This document shows, one piece after another, positions 9,166 to 19,396 of a DNA stretch of 42,380 nucleotides. The notes under the pieces were generated by a model. The model saw only the letters and a program-made list of their open reading frames with translations, was not told the DNA's origin and made no database searches. Made by a program: the position numbers and the translations under genes. This DNA is from Gammaproteobacteria bacterium (GTDB taxonomy: Bacteria; Pseudomonadota; Gammaproteobacteria; JAADHQ01): positions 1-42,380 of the forward strand of contig DRJK01000073.1 of NCBI GenBank assembly GCA_011052215.1. The letters are read 5' to 3'. How positions within the stretch are numbered: position 1 is the first letter of the stretch; the number at the start of each line of letters is the position of its first letter.

Positions 9166-10344
9166 TTATTTGCCGGCCGTCTTGATGATGGTTACTTCCT
9201 GATTATCCGATAAAGAGGCCACATCCCGTGCCACCACTTTTTCACCCTGTGTAACACCCGACGAGACAACCTGTTCATTTCCAATACGTGGTCCGGGCTT
9301 AATCATCTGCCTTTGTATTTTTCCATGCTGATATACCATTACATACTGCTGGCCATTATCATATGTTAATGCGGTTACAGGTACGACCAGCACCTGTCGA
9401 AGTGGTGGTAAATAAATTTCTGCCTGTACCATCTGGCCTGCATAGCCGACACCAGCGGGTAACCGCACCCTGAGTTCATGCGTAAACGTGGAGTCATCGG
9501 GATCTTCCTGCAGTGCTATGATACGGCCCTGTTGTATTTTTTCGTCCACCTTTACCTTCACAACGGTATCCTGTTTTATCCGATGCGCAATTTCACCGCG
9601 CACAAACAACAGGAACTCAAGCTCGGTACTATCGATCAGCTCGACGACAATCTGTGCGGGAGAAGCATAGTCACCTGCCTGAACAAGAACCCTGTTTACC
9701 TTGCTCTTCATTGGGCTGACCAGTCGGGTACGCTGGAGATTTCGATTGGCCGTGTCCCGGCTTGCCTGACTGATGGCAAGCCGGGCAGCCGATGAGTCAA
9801 CGCTGAATTGCAATCGGGATTCCTCAACCTGCAGTTTTGCCAGTTGTTGACGTGCGGCATCCAGCCTGGAATAGGAAGTCAGTGATTTTTTGATCAGCCT
9901 TTCCTGTCGTTTTACTTCCTTTTGCTGCAATTGACGATTTTTTCCGGACAACTTCAGAAGATTATGATCCCGGGTGATGGCTGCCTTTTCGATATCCAGC
10001 TTTGAGCGGGCATCGATAGCCACGTTCCTGTAGTCTGCATCGTCCAGCTTGAGTAATACCTGCCCCTGGTCGACTGACTGCCCCGGCTCAACCAGCCGTG
10101 ATACGACCTGCCCACTGACCTCAAAACGTAATTGTACACGTTGTTTTGGAATCAGGCGGCCGGTCAGTGTTTCAGCGACCCGTATATCCTTGGTTGTGAC
10201 ACTGAAAAGTTCAACCCGCGCCTTGGGCAGGGTCTTCATTTCCGGTTTTTTATCAGGGGCTGTTAATTTCAGTATAATAACGAGTAGAATACTGACAAAT
10301 ATGGCCATTGCCGCTGGAGACCTGTGAATTCTGGTAAAATCCAA
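9166..10344 (-). CDS. RND efflux periplasmic adaptor (membrane fusion) subunit
   Basis: This 392-aa membrane-fusion protein bridges the RND pump to an outer-membrane channel. It has an N-terminal membrane anchor (about residues 13-29), a lipoyl/barrel-sandwich half motif (VSGQVVSRLVEPGQSVDQG at about 73-91), a coiled-coil hairpin rich in Lys/Gln/Arg (about 110-200), and then the second lipoyl half, the beta-barrel and a membrane-proximal domain. The start is a TTG at 10344 preceded at 6 nt by GGAAG; an ATG at 10308 is the alternative, but it would shorten the positively charged N-terminal end. The gene is divergent from lptD with 106 bp between them and lies 8 bp before the pump gene. Confidence 0.9.
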   Translation of the reverse strand: MDFTRIHRSPAAMAIFVSILLVIILKLTAPDKKPEMKTLPKARVELFSVTTKDIRVAETLTGRLIPKQRVQLRFEVSGQVVSRLVEPGQSVDQGQVLLKLDDADYRNVAIDARSKLDIEKAAITRDHNLLKLSGKNRQLQQKEVKRQERLIKKSLTSYSRLDAARQQLAKLQVEESRLQFSVDSSAARLAISQASRDTANRNLQRTRLVSPMKSKVNRVLVQAGDYASPAQIVVELIDSTELEFLLFVRGEIAHRIKQDTVVKVKVDEKIQQGRIIALQEDPDDSTFTHELRVRLPAGVGYAGQMVQAEIYLPPLRQVLVVPVTALTYDNGQQYVMVYQHGKIQRQMIKPGPRIGNEQVVSSGVTQGEKVVARDVASLSDNQEVTIIKTAGK

Positions 10345-10450
10345 TTTACACTTCCATCAGAGTTTGAGAGATAATACATTCTATACGACTTTCTGCCATC
10401 GGGGCTATGAATACACCTCATAAATCAAGCTCAATTAGATAAAATATTCG

Positions 10451-12655
10451 GTGAAAAAAACGTTGTTAAATTCAATCTTGAAACTGACCGTCTTTATGAC
10501 CATTTCAACCCAATGTCTGGCTGGCAATGATACCGTTAAAAGTCTGGAAGGTCAGCTATGCGACGATACTATCCGTGACCTTAATAAAACAGATCCTGAC
10601 CCCGATAACAAAACAATTATTTCAGCAGACCATACCAACACACAGGGAGATAATTTCTCGCTTACAGGCAATGTTGTCATCAACGACCAGGGCAAGACAT
10701 TCAGAGCTGATCAAATTACCTATAATCGTTCAACCGGTGCGGTCAAACTGACGGGGAATGTCAGCTTGTCAAATAAAGCCATGACCATGTCAGCCAAAAA
10801 GGGTACTGGAAACATAAAAAAATTTACCGCAAAACTGTTGGATATCCATTATCAATTCAATCAATTTGCAGGCCAGGGCGTTGCCGATTCAGTAGCCATA
10901 CATGATCGGCAAAGGTCCACATTTAGTAAAATCACCTACAGCACCTGTAAAAAACAGCAACAAGACTGGTTGATCAAGGCACGTGAAGTTACAATTGACC
11001 AGAACAAGCAACTGGGAAAGGCAAAAGATGTCAGCTTCTGGTTTATGGACACCCCTGTTTTCTATCTGCCCCGATTCTCTTTCCCGACAGGTGATATGCG
11101 CAAATCAGGTTTTCTTTCACCGGACTTCGGACAAACGACGAAGAACGGAAGTGAACTCAATATTCCCTGGTACTGGAATATTGCACCCAACCGCGATGCT
11201 CTGCTCAACCTTCATTATATGTCTGACCGGGGCCTGAAAATCGAATCGGAATACCGCTATCTTTATAAAAACAGTAAGGGAACCCTCAAGCTGGAACACC
11301 TGAATGACAAGTTAATCAAGGAAAACCGCTACCTGGCATCATTTCAACATAAAGGCATGCTCGCAAAAAACTGGAGCATAAAAGCTGATATTAACCATGT
11401 ATCTGACCAGCAGTATTTTGATGATCTTGGCTCCGGGCTCAATGTATCCAATATCACCCACCTGCCAAGATCCATAGAGCTGCAACGCGATACTTCACTC
11501 GGATTTTTACTTTTACGCGCCCATGAATATCAGTCATTGAATGTTGCCAATGCCTATCAGCGCCTGCCTCAGTTTATAATTGATCTGGAGAAACCGGGCC
11601 ATAACAATAAATTACTCTACAGCCTGAAGGGTGAAGCAACCCGTTTTGAACACCGGGATATTATGACCACGGGTACCCGGCTGGATATCAAACCGGGGAT
11701 TCAGTATGAATGGGGGAGCAGCAGCTATTACATAAAACCGGGGGCAAAATTACGATACACACAGTACAATCTTAATAATCCGGGAATCGGCCGGGCTGAC
11801 AAACTGTCACGTACAACACCGATATTCAGTCTTGATTCGGGAATTTTTCTGGAACGCCCGGTTAATTTCATCGGACAAGCACAAACACTGACACTGGAAC
11901 CCCGGTTGTTTTATTTATACGCCGCCTATGATGACCAGGGTAATTTCCCGGTCTTTGATACCACGGTTCCGGATTTCAGATTTTCCGAGTTGTTCAGGGA
12001 AAACCATTTCGCCGGCCCCGACCGCCAGTCCAATGCAAACCAGCTGACGCTTGCCCTGGACAGTCGTTTGATAGACAGCCTTGATGGGCGGGAGAAATTG
12101 CGCCTCAGTGCAGGGCAGATTTTCTACTTTGATGACCGGCGGGTATTTCTACCTGGCTCCAGTGTCGAGACAAGCAGTAGTTCAGATTTTGTAGGCGAAA
12201 TGGAAGGCACCATTGCACGATATACACACCTGAGAATCAGTGGCCTCTGGGATGTGGATAATAACCAGGCCGACAAGGCCATAGCAACCCTGCGCTACAA
12301 CAGGGACAGAAAACATATGGTCAATATGTCATATCGATATCAGCGCGGCATTATTGAACAGTCCAATTTTTCCACCCGCTGGCGGCTGGGATTGAACTGG
12401 AATGGCATAGCCCGCTGGACATATTCATTGCGTGACAAGCAGACCATTGACTCCGTTGCCGGACTGGAATACGGGACGTGCTGCTGGTCCGTCCAGTTTG
12501 CCGGCCGTCGGTTCCTTAGCAGCAGAGGGATCGGTATGGATAATGCTTTCTATATCCAGTTGAATTTAAAGGGATTTGGTAACGTTGGTAACAAAATTGA
12601 CACCCTTCTGGATAACACTAATCTTGGCTATAGGACCCGAAGCACAGTACAATAG
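10451..12655 (+). CDS. lptD: LPS assembly protein LptD
   Basis: LptD is the outer-membrane beta-barrel that, with the lipoprotein LptE, inserts lipopolysaccharide into the outer leaflet. A signal peptide covers residues 1 to about 24 (ending QCLAG). The N-terminal periplasmic beta-jellyroll (OstA/LptA-like) follows at about 55-165, then a long beta-barrel of alternating residues. The cysteine layout matches the known disulfide pattern: Cys37 and Cys166 in the periplasmic part and adjacent Cys677-Cys678 near the C-terminus. The start is GTG; no ATG lies close in frame. At 734 aa it is slightly shorter than the E. coli protein. surA follows after 44 bp, and SurA is the chaperone LptD needs. Confidence 0.95.
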   Translation: MKKTLLNSILKLTVFMTISTQCLAGNDTVKSLEGQLCDDTIRDLNKTDPDPDNKTIISADHTNTQGDNFSLTGNVVINDQGKTFRADQITYNRSTGAVKLTGNVSLSNKAMTMSAKKGTGNIKKFTAKLLDIHYQFNQFAGQGVADSVAIHDRQRSTFSKITYSTCKKQQQDWLIKAREVTIDQNKQLGKAKDVSFWFMDTPVFYLPRFSFPTGDMRKSGFLSPDFGQTTKNGSELNIPWYWNIAPNRDALLNLHYMSDRGLKIESEYRYLYKNSKGTLKLEHLNDKLIKENRYLASFQHKGMLAKNWSIKADINHVSDQQYFDDLGSGLNVSNITHLPRSIELQRDTSLGFLLLRAHEYQSLNVANAYQRLPQFIIDLEKPGHNNKLLYSLKGEATRFEHRDIMTTGTRLDIKPGIQYEWGSSSYYIKPGAKLRYTQYNLNNPGIGRADKLSRTTPIFSLDSGIFLERPVNFIGQAQTLTLEPRLFYLYAAYDDQGNFPVFDTTVPDFRFSELFRENHFAGPDRQSNANQLTLALDSRLIDSLDGREKLRLSAGQIFYFDDRRVFLPGSSVETSSSSDFVGEMEGTIARYTHLRISGLWDVDNNQADKAIATLRYNRDRKHMVNMSYRYQRGIIEQSNFSTRWRLGLNWNGIARWTYSLRDKQTIDSVAGLEYGTCCWSVQFAGRRFLSSRGIGMDNAFYIQLNLKGFGNVGNKIDTLLDNTNLGYRTRSTVQ

Positions 12656-12699
12656 GCCTCGCTATTCGTCATTAACCCTTTATCAAAGTAACCGGATCT

Positions 12700-14016
12700 A
12701 TGAAAAGTTTTTTTTACTGGCTGTCAATCCTTACCCTTTGCCTGTATCAGCACTCCATCCTGGCTAACACCACCGAACCCGAAGTCAGGTCACTCGACCA
12801 CATTGTTGCCGTTGTCAATAATGATGCAATCCTTCGAAGTGAGCTGGACAAATACCTCAACGGGGTCATTCGGCAACTGAAAAACCAGAATACACCCATA
12901 CCGGACAAATCTGTGCTGGAAAAAAAGGGCCTCGAACGACTGATAATCCGTTCCCTCCAGTTACAACGCGCCAAAAAAACCGGTATCCAGGTTGATGATG
13001 CAGCACTGAATCTGGCCATTCAGGATATTGCCAGAAAAAATGGCATGAACCTCGAACAATTCAGGTCGGCACTGGTTAATGAAAAAATTGACTATGAAAA
13101 TTTTCGTGAAGATATTCGCCATGAAATCGTCATATCAAGGCTCAGAAAGCGTGACGTTACTAACAGAATTGTTGTCAATGAACAGGAAATTACGGATTAC
13201 CTGGCGCGAGAAAAAGACCTGGGCGATAAAAACAAACTGGTCAAGTTTTCGCATATCCTGATCAGTCTGCCCGATGCAGCCTCGACGGAACAAATACAAG
13301 CTGCCCGGGAAAAAGCCCGGAAAGTATTAAAACTTATCAAGCAGGGCGCCGATTTTGCACAAACAGCGGTTGCCTACTCTGATGGACAAAAGGCCATGGA
13401 AGGGGGTGAATATTCCTTCAGGCCTGTCTCACAGGTACCTCCCCTGTTTTCCAAAACCATTGCAAACATGAAGATCGGAGAAGTCAGTGCACTTTTCCGT
13501 AGCCCCTACGGCTTTCATATTATCAAGTTATTACAGGTCAAGGATAAGGCAAAACACATTGTTTCACAGACCAAAATCAGGCATATCCTGATACGGCCAA
13601 CGGCCTTGATCAGTAGCCAGGATGCCAAATCCAGGCTATTACAACTGAAAACACGCATCGAAAATGGTGATGACTTTGCCACCCTGGCCAGGTCACATTC
13701 CGATGACACACTGTCGGCGAAGGAAGGTGGGAGCCTGGGGTGGGTAAGCCCGGGAGATACAGTTGCCACCTTTGAACAAATTTTCTCAACGCTAAGCCCG
13801 GGACAGATCAGCGAACCGTTCAAGACACGTTTTGGCTGGCACATATTACAAGTACTTGATCGCAGACAACACGATGATACGAAAAAATTCCAACGTGCAC
13901 GGGCGATAACAAATATCAAAAAGCAAAAGGCCTTGGAAGAGCTGCAATCATGGCTAAGGCGTCTGCGTGATGAAGCCTATGTTGAACACAAACTCGAACA
14001 GCATCGTATTCGCTAA
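12700..14016 (+). CDS. surA: Periplasmic chaperone / peptidyl-prolyl isomerase SurA
   Basis: SurA escorts outer-membrane proteins such as LptD across the periplasm. The 438-aa product has a signal peptide (about residues 1-22, ending SILA), the SurA N-terminal chaperone domain starting [18 protein letters not shown], and two parvulin-type PPIase domains. The first parvulin domain runs at about 180-275 ([11 protein letters not shown], then GGEYSFRP). The second runs at about 290-385 ([12 protein letters not shown], then [11 protein letters not shown]). The C-terminal helix closes the chaperone module. Gene order lptD-surA-pdxA-rsmA is the classical gammaproteobacterial one. Confidence 0.96.
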   Translation: MKSFFYWLSILTLCLYQHSILANTTEPEVRSLDHIVAVVNNDAILRSELDKYLNGVIRQLKNQNTPIPDKSVLEKKGLERLIIRSLQLQRAKKTGIQVDDAALNLAIQDIARKNGMNLEQFRSALVNEKIDYENFREDIRHEIVISRLRKRDVTNRIVVNEQEITDYLAREKDLGDKNKLVKFSHILISLPDAASTEQIQAAREKARKVLKLIKQGADFAQTAVAYSDGQKAMEGGEYSFRPVSQVPPLFSKTIANMKIGEVSALFRSPYGFHIIKLLQVKDKAKHIVSQTKIRHILIRPTALISSQDAKSRLLQLKTRIENGDDFATLARSHSDDTLSAKEGGSLGWVSPGDTVATFEQIFSTLSPGQISEPFKTRFGWHILQVLDRRQHDDTKKFQRARAITNIKKQKALEELQSWLRRLRDEAYVEHKLEQHRIR

Positions 14017-14033
14017 AAGCCCGTAGGTCACAC

Positions 14034-14975
14034 TTGCAGGACGGAACACCACGAATTGTCATTACATCCGGTGAACCTGCCGGCATAGGCCCCGACTTGT
14101 GTGCCCGACTGGCCTGCACCAGGCCCCCCTGCCACATCACGCTACTCATCGACCCCGAACTACTGGCTCAACGTGCTGAAATGCTCGGGCTCGATATCAG
14201 GCCGGGGAAGAATCTGGATATTATACCTGTCAGGCTGAAAACCCCTGTTACAGCAGGAAAACTGCATCAGAAAAATGCGTCATATGTCCTGGAGATGCTG
14301 GATACCGCAGTCAAGGGCTGTCAGAATGGTCACTTCCATGCCATGGTGACAGCACCGGTGCATAAGGGCGTGATCAATGAGGCCGGAATACCGTTCAGCG
14401 GCCACACAGAATACCTCGCCAGACTTTGTCAGTGTGAAGAGGTTGTCATGATGCTGGCCACCCATGGACTCCGTGTCGCACTGGCCACAACCCATTTACC
14501 CGTGTCCAGGGTAAGTCAGGCCATTACCCGTGAAAGGCTAACAACTATCCTGCACATCCTGCACAGCGAGCTCATCAACAGGTTCGGCATTGCATCTCCT
14601 GAAATTCTTGTCTGCGGCCTTAACCCACATGCCGGGGAAGGGGGCTATCTGGGGCGTGAGGAAATAGATACTATCGAACCCGTGCTTGATCTGCTCAGAA
14701 AGACGGGAATGGATCTTGTCGGCCCCATGCCGGCCGATACACTGTTTTCCCCGAAGAACCTCAAACGTGCTGATGCCGTGCTCGCCATGTACCATGATCA
14801 GGGTCTACCCGTTCTAAAACACATCGGGTTCGGAAAATCTGTCAATATAACATTAGGGCTTCCCATCATACGTACTTCTGTTGACCATGGTACAGCTCTC
14901 GAACTTGCCGGTGGTCACAATGTTCAATCAGGTAGCCTGATGCTGGCAATTGAAACCGCACTGGAAATGATATGA
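14034..14975 (+). CDS. pdxA: 4-hydroxythreonine-4-phosphate dehydrogenase PdxA
   Basis: PdxA oxidises 4-phosphohydroxy-L-threonine in pyridoxal-5'-phosphate synthesis, with NAD and a divalent metal. The 313-aa protein opens with [14 protein letters not shown]. It has the metal/substrate histidines in [16 protein letters not shown] and [12 protein letters not shown], and ends with the usual [14 protein letters not shown] region. The start is a TTG at 14034, 17 bp after the surA stop; there is no ATG before the conserved N-terminus. It overlaps rsmA by four bases (ATGA), implying translational coupling. Its product PLP is the cofactor of the glycine decarboxylase encoded later in the window. 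Confidence 0.95.
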   Translation: MQDGTPRIVITSGEPAGIGPDLCARLACTRPPCHITLLIDPELLAQRAEMLGLDIRPGKNLDIIPVRLKTPVTAGKLHQKNASYVLEMLDTAVKGCQNGHFHAMVTAPVHKGVINEAGIPFSGHTEYLARLCQCEEVVMMLATHGLRVALATTHLPVSRVSQAITRERLTTILHILHSELINRFGIASPEILVCGLNPHAGEGGYLGREEIDTIEPVLDLLRKTGMDLVGPMPADTLFSPKNLKRADAVLAMYHDQGLPVLKHIGFGKSVNITLGLPIIRTSVDHGTALELAGGHNVQSGSLMLAIETALEMI

Positions 14976-15772
14976 GCAGAAACGATACTCATCAGGCCAG
15001 AAAGAGATTCGGGCAAAATTTTTTGCATGACCAGTATGTTATACAAAAAATCGTCAATGCAATATCACCAACACTGGAACAAACCCTGGTTGAAATCGGC
15101 CCGGGCAAGGGTGCAATCACATCACTGCTGATTCAGAATTGCAAGGAGCTCCATGTTATCGAAATTGATCGCGATCTGGTCGCTCTGCTGAAAAATAAAT
15201 TTTTGCACACCCCTAATCTGCAGATTCATACCCGGGACGCACTTCATTTTGATTATTGCAGCCTGGTACAGAACAACAAACTGAGGCTGATGGGAAACCT
15301 GCCTTATAATATTTCAACCCCTCTACTCTTTCATCTACTTGAAAATTCGAATTGCATTGAAGACATGCATTTCATGTTACAAAAAGAAGTTGTCGACCGC
15401 ATGGCGGCCATGCCGGGGAGCCGTGACTACGGGAGATTGTCTGTCATGATTCAGTACCAATGCCATGTAGATGCACTGTTTAATGTAGGGCCAGGTGCGT
15501 TTACACCCGCACCCAAAGTAGACTCAACAATTGTTCGACTGGAGCCGTATACTGACAAACCGGTTGAGGTGTCCAATACGCAAATTTTTCAACGGATTGT
15601 CACCCAGGCTTTTTCCTTGCGCCGAAAAACGATACGTAATGCCCTGAAAAGAATGCTGGGCGAAAAACAGATCAGGGATTGTAGTATCGACCCGGATTTA
15701 CGCCCTGAAATGCTCGGTGTTGAGGACTATGCCCGTCTGGCTGAATACATGGCAAAACAGGAACGGCTATAA
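14972..15772 (+). CDS. rsmA: 16S rRNA dimethyladenosine transferase RsmA (KsgA)
   Basis: RsmA dimethylates two adjacent adenines in helix 45 of 16S rRNA during late small-subunit assembly, using S-adenosylmethionine. The 266-aa sequence has the opening [12 protein letters not shown], the SAM-binding [11 protein letters not shown], the acidic VIEIDRDLV, and the catalytic GNLPYNIS at about residue 109. The C-terminal region [14 protein letters not shown] is typical. The start codon sits inside the pdxA stop (ATGA). The gene ends 5 bp from a convergent minus-strand gene, so no intergenic terminator separates them. Confidence 0.97.
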   Translation: MSRNDTHQARKRFGQNFLHDQYVIQKIVNAISPTLEQTLVEIGPGKGAITSLLIQNCKELHVIEIDRDLVALLKNKFLHTPNLQIHTRDALHFDYCSLVQNNKLRLMGNLPYNISTPLLFHLLENSNCIEDMHFMLQKEVVDRMAAMPGSRDYGRLSVMIQYQCHVDALFNVGPGAFTPAPKVDSTIVRLEPYTDKPVEVSNTQIFQRIVTQAFSLRRKTIRNALKRMLGEKQIRDCSIDPDLRPEMLGVEDYARLAEYMAKQERL

Positions 15773-15777
15773 AAACC

Positions 15778-16218
15778 TTACCAGCGATGTCCCAGCATAA
15801 AATAGATTTTCGGACGATAACGATTATACCACTCCAGCGAATAGTTGAAATTAGTCCGATAGTAACTTTTGAGATCCTCCATACCCAGGCCGACGGTAAA
15901 GCTGCTGTTTTTCGGTAGCAACTCAGGCAATCTGCCTGCATCGTTACTGTATACCTGAAAATGTAACATGCCTTCATATATTGAAGAACGGAGGCCACCA
16001 CCCCCTGGAATCAGCAAGCTGCTCCTTTTACCTGACAACGAAAGATTCAACAGCTTTGTCTCTCTATAGTCAGGATAACCGTTGCCGGTCAATTCACCAT
16101 CATATTTTTTGTACAAGTAGTCCTGGGCATGGGCAATGGAGGTCAAAATCATGCCAATCATGATGGCCACGAAAAGCAACACCATGGAATCGGGCTTGAA
16201 TTGACGGTGAGGTCGCAT
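15778..16218 (-). CDS. Small exported protein of unknown function
   Basis: I do not recognise a family. Starting at ATG 16218 gives about 146 aa with a basic N-terminus (RPHRQFK), a hydrophobic stretch VLLFVAIMIGMILTSIAHA and a likely signal-peptidase cut after AHA, so the mature part is probably periplasmic or outer-membrane. The mature part is rich in Tyr, Gly and Ser, with GGGGLRSSIYEGMLHFQVY and a C-terminus ending in alternating aromatic residues (IYFMLGHRW). This could be beta-strands of a small membrane-associated protein. A palindrome matching the Crp consensus lies 74 bp upstream. The frame extends further upstream to 16287, but that stretch does not look like a natural N-terminus. 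It is convergent with rsmA. Confidence 0.72.
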   Translation of the reverse strand: MRPHRQFKPDSMVLLFVAIMIGMILTSIAHAQDYLYKKYDGELTGNGYPDYRETKLLNLSLSGKRSSLLIPGGGGLRSSIYEGMLHFQVYSNDAGRLPELLPKNSSFTVGLGMEDLKSYYRTNFNYSLEWYNRYRPKIYFMLGHRW

Positions 16219-16291
16219 TCTGGAGTACCTGCTTATTAAGTGTAAATTAATAATATTAATAAGCAGTATGGAATTGGGGCACAGCACCCAC

Positions 16292-16307
16292 TGTGATTCA
16301 GTTCACA
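16292..16307. promoter_or_regulatory. Crp/Vfr-type operator
   Basis: The sequence TGTGATTCAGTTCACA is a perfect TGTGA-N6-TCACA palindrome, the established core of Crp (cAMP receptor protein) sites. It lies 74 bp upstream of the small exported protein on the minus strand, in a region otherwise without genes (16219-16460), which is a usual activator position. It is also about 150 bp beyond the stop of the DUF945 gene and so is unlikely to serve that gene. No crp gene is in the window. Confidence 0.5.
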
Positions 16308-16460
16308 TTTAAATAACATCCAGGTCAGGGCAATACCTGAGAATAATAATGGAAACCCGTCAAAAGTTATAGATTACTCAGCGACGATGGGCCAAATCCA
16401 CAGGCTGTATATAGCGATTGAAAACCGCCTTGCTACAAAATGTGCCAGGACAATAATATT

Positions 16461-17891
16461 TTACTGCGCCGGTCGCATTCCGCCAAAAGGAATCTGGAAT
16501 GGCTTACCGTTAACCCTGGAAATACCGTTTTTAATGCTGGCACTGAATTTGAACATATTGCCAACCTTGTTAAATATATTTCCTGCAACCAGTCTGGACA
16601 TGCGTTTGTTCACTCTGGCCTTTGCCATGGTCTTTAACTGGTCTTCATTATACTGGATATTCACATCTTTAAACTCTTTTCTCAGTGTCGCCATGGTAAA
16701 GGCCACCATTAACTCTTCCGGCATCTCCAGGTCTACTTCCCCAATGATGGCATCCTTGACCAATAACGGATTTGAGAGCATTTCGGGCCTGTCGGTATCC
16801 ACCGTGATCATGGCAGTGCCCATTAATTTTCCGTAAGACGAGCCAAGGCTCAATTCACCAATCTCTATCACCGGTCCTTTTTGTAACAGGTTGGACAACT
16901 CGGAAATCATCGTGGCTCCAATCATCATGTTCATCTGGTCTTGTGGCATATCAGGGTTTTGCCTGATTTCTTTCATCTTGCTACTAATCCGTGCTATCGA
17001 TGCAACATTGAAATTTCTGAATGCCAGCTTGAAAACTGCAGGACCATATTGCTCACCAGACAGGGTGAATTTCCCCAGTTTGATCTCGGCCTTGCTGTCT
17101 AATAAACCATCCATTATGTCCGTATTTGCCGTTATGCCCAGGTTACTCATATTGAAGCTGGCACCGGTTTTCCTGTCACTGAATTCGATGTTTTTAATTT
17201 CAACCGTGGAATCGCCTACTGGCAAATCTTCAGCTCCCGGGCGGATTTCAGAGCTCAGTGTCAGGCCGGTCAGGGCCATGCCTCCATTTGCAGCGCTGAT
17301 CCTGAAGAATGGAATATCAATACGGGAGTCTGTTTTACTCAGCCCGTCTGAAAGTTTGAATGAAATCATGGCATCCTTCCATTCTGCAACGGCATCGCCC
17401 TTGCCCACCGGGCCACTCCATTCCGGAATGGACAATGTCGTCTTACTGCCCCCCTGAATGGCCAGATCAGTCCTGAAACGATAATCAATGTTAACCAGTT
17501 CCTCTGCACCATCACTGATATCTTTCACGATACGGCTGTCAATGGTTGCAACCACGGGTATGAATGAAGGATTCCTGGCCATAAATGCTATCGGACCGTG
17601 GTAAATCCTGCTTCGCAAAAAGACCCCGGGATTCTCAACGACACCCCCGCCTTCCTTCTGTTTTATCTTGTTGAAGGCCTTTGCGAGCTGACCTGCGAGT
17701 TCAACCTCAACCACGGACTCCGTTGAGAGCCATCCCCTGCTTGTTTTGATAATGGTAAAACTGACCAGTCCGGACTCATTCAAGTCTTCCAGCAGCGTGT
17801 TCAGACGGCTGTCAGCCCAGAATCCGAAGCCAAACGGGGCAACCGCTGACAATACCAGCAAGACCAGAACTATGACTATGGATTTTCTCAT
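16461..17891 (-). CDS. DUF945 (YdgA-like) family protein
   Basis: This is a YdgA-type protein of about 476 aa with one N-terminal membrane helix (VIVLVLLVLSAVAPFGFGFW) followed by a long periplasmic part made mainly of repeating beta structure. The FWADSRLNTLLEDLN and SRGWLSTESVVEVEL segments near the N-terminus resemble the DUF945 pattern. The function of the family is unknown. The start is ATG 17891: AAAGGA sits 5 nt before it, whereas the in-frame ATG at 17897 would overlap that ribosome binding site. It is transcribed alone and divergently from apaG. Confidence 0.8.
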   Translation of the reverse strand: MRKSIVIVLVLLVLSAVAPFGFGFWADSRLNTLLEDLNESGLVSFTIIKTSRGWLSTESVVEVELAGQLAKAFNKIKQKEGGGVVENPGVFLRSRIYHGPIAFMARNPSFIPVVATIDSRIVKDISDGAEELVNIDYRFRTDLAIQGGSKTTLSIPEWSGPVGKGDAVAEWKDAMISFKLSDGLSKTDSRIDIPFFRISAANGGMALTGLTLSSEIRPGAEDLPVGDSTVEIKNIEFSDRKTGASFNMSNLGITANTDIMDGLLDSKAEIKLGKFTLSGEQYGPAVFKLAFRNFNVASIARISSKMKEIRQNPDMPQDQMNMMIGATMISELSNLLQKGPVIEIGELSLGSSYGKLMGTAMITVDTDRPEMLSNPLLVKDAIIGEVDLEMPEELMVAFTMATLRKEFKDVNIQYNEDQLKTMAKARVNKRMSRLVAGNIFNKVGNMFKFSASIKNGISRVNGKPFQIPFGGMRPAQ

Positions 17892-18141
17892 GATCATCCT
17901 TTATATATCTGATACTGACCGCTTGGGTCATGATTATCTGTTTAGTAAAAAAGGCTTATGTTGAATAGCCAGATCCACAGTATACTCTAGTATAGGTAGA
18001 TATATGACTGGTACAATACATTTCGGGGAAAACCCCCTGATTTACAGAAAATTCAATATCAGAACTGGAATGTATATTATTTTCAGTACACATTAATATA
18101 ACAGTATGCCGGGCAACCCGACAATATGGAACCCTCTACCA

Positions 18142-18525
18142 ATGAGCGACAAACAGATTTGCCAGATGACCATTGATGTTGAAACCGCTTACATTGATGA
18201 GCAATCCGACCCTGATAATAATCGCTATGTTTTCTCTTATACCATCACCATTCGTAATACCGGTGATGTGGCTGCAAAATTGATGACTCGCCACTGGATC
18301 ATCACCGATGCTAACAATTTTACCCAGGAAGTCAAAGGAGATGGTGTCGTTGGTGAACAACCACACCTCAAGCCAGGTGAAGGTTTTCAATACACAAGTG
18401 GAACTGTACTGGATACACCGATTGGCAGTATGCGTGGTTCCTATCAGATGCTCACCAGCGACGATACCTATTTTGATGCGGAGATACCCACCTTTACACT
18501 TTCAAAGCCCAACGCATTACACTGA
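18142..18525 (+). CDS. apaG: ApaG protein
   Basis: ApaG is a small fibronectin-III-like fold protein found next to apaH; its role is not settled. The 127-aa product has ENR-type conserved strands: DNNRYVFSYTITIRNTG, LMTRHWIITDANN, the GEGVVGEQP-like segment VKGDGVVGEQPHLKPGEGF and GSMRGSYQML. The start at ATG 18142 gives the usual length of about 125 aa. The frame extends to 18106, but the 12 extra residues are not family-like. apaH follows after 14 bp, so the two are probably one transcript. The upstream 250 bp, shared with the divergent DUF945 gene, is AT-rich. Confidence 0.94.
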   Translation: MSDKQICQMTIDVETAYIDEQSDPDNNRYVFSYTITIRNTGDVAAKLMTRHWIITDANNFTQEVKGDGVVGEQPHLKPGEGFQYTSGTVLDTPIGSMRGSYQMLTSDDTYFDAEIPTFTLSKPNALH

Positions 18526-18539
18526 ACCTGGATTGAAAC

Positions 18540-19364
18540 ATGAGCACCTATGCCATCGGCGATATTCAGGGTTGCCTGGATCCGCTGCAAAAACTGTTAA
18601 AAAAAATCGCCTATAATCCTGCAAAGGATCATCTCTGGTTTACCGGCGACCTGATTAACCGTGGCCCCGATTCACTTGAAACACTGGAATTCATTATGGG
18701 CCAGGGTAACAATGCTACTGTTGTGCTGGGTAATCACGACCTGCATTTCCTGGCCATTGCCGAAGGCCATGGCAAGCAGTCCACAGAGGATAATCTGGGC
18801 AAATTACTGGGTTCTGCCGAACTGCCCTCCTATATTAAATGGTTGCGACATCAGCCACTGATACACTGTGATGCTGAACTCGGCTATTGCATGATCCATG
18901 CCGGTCTGCCACCCCAGTGGGACCTTGATCAGGCAATTGCATGTGCTCGTGAAGTGGAAACCATACTACAGGGTGATGACTATGGATCCTTTTTGGCCAA
19001 TATGTACGGCAACAAACCGTCGGTCTGGTCGGACGAACTACAAGGAATCGACAGGTTGCGTTTTATCACCAACGCATTCACACGACTACGATTTTGTAAT
19101 GCACAGGGTGAGATGTGCCTGGCTGCCAAAGGCCCACCGGGAACGCAACCGCAAGGGTTCCTGCCCTGGTTCCAGGTCAGTGGAAGATCAAGCAGGGATA
19201 TGAACATCCTGTTCGGTCATTGGTCATCATTGGGCTGTCATCATGAAAACAATACATTCTCACTGGATAGCGGCTGCCTGTGGGGGCAACAACTGACCAC
19301 GCTCAGGCTTGATGATATGAATTATTTCAGCGTGGAATGTGATACTTACAGACCCATTGTATAA
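18540..19364 (+). CDS. apaH: Symmetrical bis(5'-nucleosyl)-tetraphosphatase ApaH
   Basis: ApaH cleaves Ap4A to two ADP and also decaps Np4-capped RNA. The 274-aa sequence has the PPP-family phosphoesterase motifs in order: GDIQGC (about residue 7), GDLINRGPDS (about 34) and GNHDLHFL (about 63). A late histidine occurs in ILFGHWSSLG. Length equals the family norm. It is paired with apaG and followed after 32 bp by the deacetylase-like gene, possibly on the same transcript. Confidence 0.96.
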   Translation: MSTYAIGDIQGCLDPLQKLLKKIAYNPAKDHLWFTGDLINRGPDSLETLEFIMGQGNNATVVLGNHDLHFLAIAEGHGKQSTEDNLGKLLGSAELPSYIKWLRHQPLIHCDAELGYCMIHAGLPPQWDLDQAIACAREVETILQGDDYGSFLANMYGNKPSVWSDELQGIDRLRFITNAFTRLRFCNAQGEMCLAAKGPPGTQPQGFLPWFQVSGRSSRDMNILFGHWSSLGCHHENNTFSLDSGCLWGQQLTTLRLDDMNYFSVECDTYRPIV

Positions 19365-19396
19365 TCGGGGCAGCAGGAACCTGGAAGACAGATTTT

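Noticed and set aside
18029-18045. GGGG-AAAA-CCCC mini-hairpin upstream of apaG
   Set aside because: Four-base stem only; too short to support a function.
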